Of a DNA stretch of 61,215 bases, positions 55,873 to 61,215 are shown one piece after another (the first letter of the stretch is position 1; each line of letters starts with the position of its first letter). Where the stretch lies: the IMG/VR virus record IMGVR_UViG_3300028571_000029, positions 1 to 61,215 of that record; one strand, 5' to 3'. Position numbers and translations under genes: made by a program. The notes under the pieces were generated by a model, which was given only the letters and a program-made list of their open reading frames with translations, was not told the origin of the DNA and ran no database searches. This DNA comes from a virus.

Positions 55873-58028
55873 TGTCAACAAACCCTGTTAGAAATATTAG
55901 CTCACTAGAATCGAAATCTCTTACAAAGAAAGTTCAATCAATTCCTTTTACGCCATTTCTTTTCAGAAGTATAAAAGCAACAGGATCAGAAGCAGGTATA
56001 ATAAATCTAGCTAAAGATATTAGTAAGATTCAATCTAAAATAAATTTAATATATTACGGCGATAAAACCAATCCTAACAAAGGAATAAAATTTCCTTTTA
56101 AGAAAGAGAAAATAGACGGAATATTACCATTATTAAACGAAATTAATAAAATAGATTTTTGCAACCTAGTATCATATGTACTAAATAACTTACAACTAGA
56201 TAATAATAAAGGCCCTTTAAATATAGTAGGAACAGTTAAAGTTAAAGCTAAAGAACTAATACCAATTATAGATGAAATAATACTAGGATCAGTAAATTAC
56301 AATAGTAATGCATTAACAATTAATGATATTGTTATTATAACACAGGATATTGCACTTTCTAATAATATTGACACTAAAGGAAATGTAGTTACATTTAACG
56401 TTAATGATAAAATAACAATAGAGGATAATAACATATTAAATACTTTAAGAAAGAATCCTACATCATATGTAAAAACAAATAATAAAATTAAACAAGTTTT
56501 AATTAAAGTTAGAAATCAAGTGCAAGAATTATCTAGCTTAACAGAAGATCCTGATGTTATTTCATTAGTATCCCAATTAACTCAAAGTAATAATTTTATA
56601 AAGGATTTTAATAGAAAACTAGATAAAAATATTTCTGCAGAATCTATACCTAATAGTGAAGTCAGAATTATTCTTAATCAAATTAAACAACTAAGAACGA
56701 TATTATCATTGATATCAGGAATAAACAGCTACAGAGATTCACTAGGATTAGTTCAAACCGTAACAAATCTTAATATCGGAGAACAAGAACAAAGAATTCA
56801 AAAATATTTAAGTATTGATAAATTATTACCCACAATCAGGACACTACTAAATAGTGTTAATACGATTAATCAAATGGGTTTAAAGATTCTTAAATTTGTA
56901 AAACTTATATTAATATACATAAAAATACAGACAGTAATATTAAAAGTATTAAAAAAAGTAGTAAAAATCTTTAATAAATTACCGCTACCCTTAGCCTTCC
57001 TAATGTTCGGCATAACCTCCACTATTGAAGGAGGTAAAGACGCTATCTTAAAACAAATAGATGAAAGATTAAAAAGACTATCACAGTTAAATACAACAGT
57101 CGAATTAATATACCTGACAGTACAAAACATAACAGTTAAGATACAGTATATTAATAAACAGTTACAAATTCTCCAAAACAACATACAATTATGTAATCAA
57201 ACAGATAACTCACCAATAATTAATGAATTAGATAATACCAGAAAAAGATTAATTAATACTTTAGAAGATCTAGATAAATTTAGTTCAAAATATACTCAAG
57301 CAGGTCAATTAAATGAAAATATATTTGGAGGGTTTATATTACGTATACAAGAAGAAGTGTTAGTAGATGAAGGAATAAAATATAAAAGAAGAAGAGGAAT
57401 TGCAATAGATTCTAACGGAATATTAGTAGAACAGACAGATCTTACCTTTGCTACAGATATCTCTATAATAATTGAAGAGTTAAAATTAAAATTACAGAAT
57501 AAAGGCCTGATTCAAGGAATAGGAGATACAGGGTCACAATATCCTGATCTAGATATTTTAGTTAATGAAATATTAACAGACTCAGACATCCCTGATTTAG
57601 ATCAAGATAATTTATCTGATGAAGAATCAACATCAGAATACATTGCTATTCAATCTGAATTAAACACCGTAATTAATGGAATCAAAGGCGCATCCAAGCT
57701 TAAGAAGAGAGTTAAAAAAAATATAGAAGGAACTATATCAGATACAAAACTAAATATACAAAATCAAAACAACATACCATCCGCAAACGGATCAATTAAT
57801 AGTATCCTATCAAATACTACACAAATAATCAATACAGGCGTTGAATCAGCAACTGCTAATGCAAATATATTATCTGATGAAGAAAGGATTAAGCTTGAAC
57901 AGGATCTGGTAAAGTTAAAGCAATTAATATTAACCGCAGGTCCTTTATCAATAGATAATATTAATATTAAAATTAAGGTAATTCAAGATAAATTAGAAAA
58001 GGATAAAATAGCTAGGGGAAATATATAG
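55872..58028 (+). CDS. large virion protein
   Basis: 718 residues, Asn/Ile/Leu-rich and mainly helical, with a hydrophobic segment near 367-380 (NKLPLPLAFLMFGITSTIEG). C-terminal VKLKQLILTAGPLSIDNINI. Its place before gp25/gp6 suggests a baseplate or tail-tip component, or a phage injection protein. Family not recognised. Confidence 0.62.
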   Translation: MSTNPVRNISSLESKSLTKKVQSIPFTPFLFRSIKATGSEAGIINLAKDISKIQSKINLIYYGDKTNPNKGIKFPFKKEKIDGILPLLNEINKIDFCNLVSYVLNNLQLDNNKGPLNIVGTVKVKAKELIPIIDEIILGSVNYNSNALTINDIVIITQDIALSNNIDTKGNVVTFNVNDKITIEDNNILNTLRKNPTSYVKTNNKIKQVLIKVRNQVQELSSLTEDPDVISLVSQLTQSNNFIKDFNRKLDKNISAESIPNSEVRIILNQIKQLRTILSLISGINSYRDSLGLVQTVTNLNIGEQEQRIQKYLSIDKLLPTIRTLLNSVNTINQMGLKILKFVKLILIYIKIQTVILKVLKKVVKIFNKLPLPLAFLMFGITSTIEGGKDAILKQIDERLKRLSQLNTTVELIYLTVQNITVKIQYINKQLQILQNNIQLCNQTDNSPIINELDNTRKRLINTLEDLDKFSSKYTQAGQLNENIFGGFILRIQEEVLVDEGIKYKRRRGIAIDSNGILVEQTDLTFATDISIIIEELKLKLQNKGLIQGIGDTGSQYPDLDILVNEILTDSDIPDLDQDNLSDEESTSEYIAIQSELNTVINGIKGASKLKKRVKKNIEGTISDTKLNIQNQNNIPSANGSINSILSNTTQIINTGVESATANANILSDEERIKLEQDLVKLKQLILTAGPLSIDNINIKIKVIQDKLEKDKIARGNI

Positions 58029-58073
58029 TAATATAATATTAACAAAATTTCATAATTAAAATATTTATAATAT

Positions 58074-58517
58074 ATGAGTAAATTAGATGTTCTAAGAAAA
58101 ATAATTAGAGAAGAAGTTCGAGGAGTTATAAGAGAGGAGTTATCACACCTGTTAAAAGAAACGGTAAGTAAAACTCCTGTACTTAAAAATAAGACTAGAC
58201 CTATATCACTAAAAGAGCAATTATCTACAGGTATTAGTTCAAAAATAAATAAATCATCAGATCCTATAATGGATTTATTGAATGAAACCAAAATGAACAT
58301 GACTGGTGAAGATTATAGAACTATTATAAATGCAGAGGCAAACATGGCACAAGGATTTGGACAATATTCTATGAATACTAATACCCCTGTAGTAGAAAGC
58401 GTGGATCAAATGCTTGCAAACTCAAGGCCTGCATTAGATGTATCACACGTACAAATTGACTCAGTTCCAGACTTTAGTGCATTAATGAAAACAATGAAAA
58501 ATAAAGGACAAATATAA
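58074..58517 (+). CDS. structural-region protein of unknown function
   Basis: 147 residues. LDVLRKIIREEVRGVIREEL is a helix seen at the N-terminus of several T4-like phage structural proteins, followed by an Asn/Met-rich tail. One-base overlap with the next gene. An ATATTTATAAT box sits 5'. Confidence 0.62.
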   Translation: MSKLDVLRKIIREEVRGVIREELSHLLKETVSKTPVLKNKTRPISLKEQLSTGISSKINKSSDPIMDLLNETKMNMTGEDYRTIINAEANMAQGFGQYSMNTNTPVVESVDQMLANSRPALDVSHVQIDSVPDFSALMKTMKNKGQI

Positions 58518-58930
58518 TGGCATATCAGGTAAGAAATATCAATCCATTAGACCTAAAAAAGAGTACTGGAATTGGTGTATCTATACCTTTTAGTTCTAAA
58601 TCTGTATTTACAACAGTATATACTACTCAAGAACAGTTAAAATATAATATTATCAATTATTTATTAACAGGAAGGAGAGAGAGGGTGTTTAATCCTAATT
58701 TCGGAGCAGGTTTAAGAGATTTATTATTTGAAAACATTACATCGGAAAATATACAAAATATAGAATTAAGCATTAAGAGTGGGTTAGAGATAAATTTTTC
58801 AAGCATTACAATTATAGAACTCTTTATTAAACCAGAACCTGATAATAACACTATCGTGGTTAAATTTAGTTATATTATTAATAATACAGGAATAGAAGAT
58901 GAAATTAATATAAACTTCCAAAATGGATAA
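58517..58930 (+). CDS. 25: baseplate wedge protein gp25
   Basis: 137 residues. GVSIPFSSKSVFTTVYTTQE, YLLTGRRERVFNPNFGAGLR and LLFENIT are the gp25/W-type signature of contractile-tail baseplates; the E-R-x-F-x-P-x-F-G core is complete. Forms the wedge next to the tube/sheath start with gp6. Overlaps gp6 by 8 nt. Confidence 0.92.
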   Translation: MAYQVRNINPLDLKKSTGIGVSIPFSSKSVFTTVYTTQEQLKYNIINYLLTGRRERVFNPNFGAGLRDLLFENITSENIQNIELSIKSGLEINFSSITIIELFIKPEPDNNTIVVKFSYIINNTGIEDEININFQNG

Positions 58931-60803
58931 TAATAAAGATATAAAATATATTAATAAGGATTATACTGATTTTAGATCAACCTTAATAGAGTATGCTAAG
59001 TCTTATTTCCCTACAGCATATAACGACTTTTCGTCTGCATCACCAGGTACGATGTTTATTGAAATGGCTGCATACGTAGGGGATGTATTATCTTTTTATG
59101 TAGACAATCAATTACAGGAGACATTTTTACAATATGCAAAACAAAAAGAGAATCTATACTCTCTTGCATATATGTTAGGGTATAAACCTAAAGTAACATC
59201 AGCTGCATCAGTCGATTTAGATGTATATCAAATTATTCCTTCTAAAGGTTCTAGCGGTAATAAAACCCCTGATTATAACTATGCATTAATTATAAATGAG
59301 AGTATGCAAGTAAACTCATCTATAATTAGAAACACTCCATTTATAGTACCAGAAAAGATTAACTTTGCTGTATCAAGCTCGGCAAATCCAACGGATATAT
59401 CTGTATATTCATTCGATGGAATAGGAGACCCGCTATTCTATTTACTTAAAAAAACTACAAAAGGTCTTTCCGGAGAGGTTAAAACAAAATCATTTACTTA
59501 CGGATCTGCTCAAAAATTCAATACTTCTTTAATAGAGGATACAGATATTATAGAAATAATTGATACAATAGATAGTGACGGGAATACATGGTATGAAGTA
59601 CCTTACCTAGCTCAGGATACAATACTAGATGATACATTAAATATTAATTATAAAGATCCAAACTACAGCTCAGAAAACGGAAACGTACCTTATATATTAA
59701 AACTTAAAAAAATACCTAGGAGATTTGTAACTAGAGTTAAGTCAAATAATTCCCTTGAATTACAGTTTGGATCTGGTATGAATCAAAATGCAGATGAATT
59801 AGTATTACCTAATAACGGCAACGTAGGATTAGGTATATTAGATAGCTTATCAAAAATAAACACTGCATTTGACCCTACCAATTTCACTACCACAGAAACG
59901 TACGGACTATCTCCATCCAATACAACACTAACAGTCAGGTACCTAGTGGGCGGAGGAGCACAGGCTAATATTCCTAGTAATCAACTTAATACCGTATCTA
60001 GCTTTACATCGGGATTTTTCGGAGGTAATGTTGATCCGACTATAGGTAATCAAGTACTACAGTCTGTTCAAGTAAATAACCCTTCTCAAGCAATAGGTGG
60101 CGGTGACGGAGACTCAATAGAGCAAATTAGATTAAACGCATTAAGTCAATTCCCGACTCAAATGAGAGGAGTAACTCAGCAAGATTATTTATCACTATCA
60201 TTAAGTATGCCTGGTAAATTCGGTCAAGTATCTAAAGCATTTATTACTAATGATTTAATAACATTTAATAATGAATTTATTGATAATCCGGAATTAAAAG
60301 ATCCATTATCGACCAGTTTATATATATTAGGATATAATCAAAACAGACAATTAATATCACCTCCGGATTCTTTAAAACAAAACTTAAAGACATACCTATC
60401 TCAATATAAAATGCTAACAGATAGTATTAATATAAAAAACGGATATATTATTAATATAAGTGTAGATTTTGATATAATACTAAGACCAAACTACTCAGGT
60501 AGAGACGTTTTATTAAAGTGTCTAGAAATATTAAAGGATTACTTTAACATAGATAGATGGGAAATAAATCAACCAATAATATTATCAGAGATATACACTG
60601 CATTAGATAACGTTTCAGGAGTACAAACTGTAAGCAACGTAATTATTAAAAATATATACGGAGAAGAAATAGGATATTCAAAATATTCTTACGATATTAA
60701 TTCAGCTACGCTTAATAATGTAATATATCCTTCATTAGATCCTAGTATCTTTGAAGTAAAAAATCCCGATACAGATATTCAAGGTAGAATAGTAACCTTT
60801 TAA
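58923..60803 (+). CDS. 6: baseplate wedge protein gp6
   Basis: 626 residues, the length of T4 gp6 (660). YTDFRSTLIEYAKSYFPTAY, FIEMAAYVGDVLSFYVDNQL and a central AIGGGDGDSIEQIRLNALSQ follow baseplate J/gp6 proteins. Forms the inner ring of the baseplate with gp25 and gp53. Confidence 0.92.
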   Translation: MDNNKDIKYINKDYTDFRSTLIEYAKSYFPTAYNDFSSASPGTMFIEMAAYVGDVLSFYVDNQLQETFLQYAKQKENLYSLAYMLGYKPKVTSAASVDLDVYQIIPSKGSSGNKTPDYNYALIINESMQVNSSIIRNTPFIVPEKINFAVSSSANPTDISVYSFDGIGDPLFYLLKKTTKGLSGEVKTKSFTYGSAQKFNTSLIEDTDIIEIIDTIDSDGNTWYEVPYLAQDTILDDTLNINYKDPNYSSENGNVPYILKLKKIPRRFVTRVKSNNSLELQFGSGMNQNADELVLPNNGNVGLGILDSLSKINTAFDPTNFTTTETYGLSPSNTTLTVRYLVGGGAQANIPSNQLNTVSSFTSGFFGGNVDPTIGNQVLQSVQVNNPSQAIGGGDGDSIEQIRLNALSQFPTQMRGVTQQDYLSLSLSMPGKFGQVSKAFITNDLITFNNEFIDNPELKDPLSTSLYILGYNQNRQLISPPDSLKQNLKTYLSQYKMLTDSINIKNGYIINISVDFDIILRPNYSGRDVLLKCLEILKDYFNIDRWEINQPIILSEIYTALDNVSGVQTVSNVIIKNIYGEEIGYSKYSYDINSATLNNVIYPSLDPSIFEVKNPDTDIQGRIVTF

Positions 60804-60813
60804 TTAAATAATA

Positions 60814-61215
60814 ATGGCAGTATACAAAATATTTCCTAATAAAGATTCTACAATATATTCTAGATACCCTATAACAAACGCGGGTAGAGATGAAATATTA
60901 GAAGTTGCTGTAAAAAATAACACCAGTATTACAGGCATATCTGATAATATAGGGTCAACTAATCTAGATGATATAAGGAGGTCGCTTATTTCATTTGCGC
61001 AGGATGATTTAAATATAATAAAATCATTTAATAGTCAATCATTTCAAGCTAATATAAGATTATTTTTAGCTAACGCAGAGAATCTATCTCAAAACTATAG
61101 TATTGAATGTTACCCCGTATCTCAAGACTGGGTAATGGGAACAGGTAAATTTCTAGATAACCCTATAACAGATAATGGAGTATGCTGGACAAACACAGGT
61201 CCAGGGGATGCATCA
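60814..61215 (+). CDS. DNRLRE-like tail/baseplate protein (3' truncated)
   Basis: 134 residues to the window edge, no stop. MAVYKIFPNKDSTIYSRYPI, RRSLISFAQDDL and AENLSQNYSIECYPVSQDWV fit the DNRLRE beta-sandwich domain used in phage tail and glycan-binding proteins. 10 nt after gp6. Probably a peripheral baseplate or fibre-linking protein. Confidence 0.65.
   Translation, partial: MAVYKIFPNKDSTIYSRYPITNAGRDEILEVAVKNNTSITGISDNIGSTNLDDIRRSLISFAQDDLNIIKSFNSQSFQANIRLFLANAENLSQNYSIECYPVSQDWVMGTGKFLDNPITDNGVCWTNTGPGDAS

Overview
The window is a contiguous piece of a large, AT-rich, tailed-phage genome. Almost every gene lies on the + strand, and many genes overlap by ATGA or abut. T4-type functions are spread through it: clamp loader gp44/gp62, a gp55-like late sigma factor, and baseplate wedge gp25 and gp6. 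It is therefore a T4-related myovirus. The host is very probably a Bacteroidota (flavobacterial) cell. About fifteen promoters have the Bacteroidota form (TTG, about 20 nt, TAnnTTTA), Shine-Dalgarno sites are absent, the encoded ribosomal protein bS21 has the flavobacterial sequence type, and proteins with PT linkers, cohesin-like and CsgG-like folds are present. The host call is inference; the sequence elements are seen directly.

Layout. 1-1.1 kb: ends of PT-linker surface proteins. 1.1-3.3 kb: RNA-gene cluster with tRNA-Cys, -Phe, -Lys, -Trp and -Arg, a tmRNA, a tRNA remnant and three long or abnormal tRNA-like RNAs. 3.3-12.3 kb: replication and host-takeover genes (RNase H-like DUF458, PRTase, bS21, clamp loader, phosphoesterase, nuclease) among many small unknowns. 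12.3-20.2 kb: overlapping spanin-like pair, then an envelope block with a cohesin-like secreted protein, holin candidate, GH19 endolysin, YkuD-like protein, CsgG-like protein and a barrel-like outer-membrane protein. 20.3-21.4 kb: RecB-like nuclease and a small DNA-binding protein. 21.5-33.0 kb: a 13-gene glycan island of glycosyltransferases, a sugar aminotransferase, an epimerase, a LpxA-like protein and methyltransferases. 33-38.5 kb: small genes plus NlpC/P60 and glucosaminidase cell-wall enzymes. 38.5-42.3 kb: a putative homing endonuclease followed by an RNA-repair cassette (phosphatase, unknown, RNA ligase, P-loop kinase). 43.4-44.3 kb: a gene-free region with a palindromic repeat array. 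44.3-50 kb: early region of small genes, each with its own near-identical promoter. 50-61.2 kb: gp55-like sigma factor and the virion/baseplate genes.

Most interesting point. In the RNA-repair cassette, both end-healing genes are interrupted inside their catalytic motif, the phosphatase at D-x-H and the kinase at the P-loop. The interruption is a 5-6 nt insert that begins with a stop codon, and each insert follows directly on a strong hairpin and an NCG codon (NCG-TAR-C). Skipping the insert restores a textbook motif in both cases. This fits a pair of programmed ribosome-bypass (or other recoding) sites controlling RNA repair. Twin inactivating insertions are the alternative.
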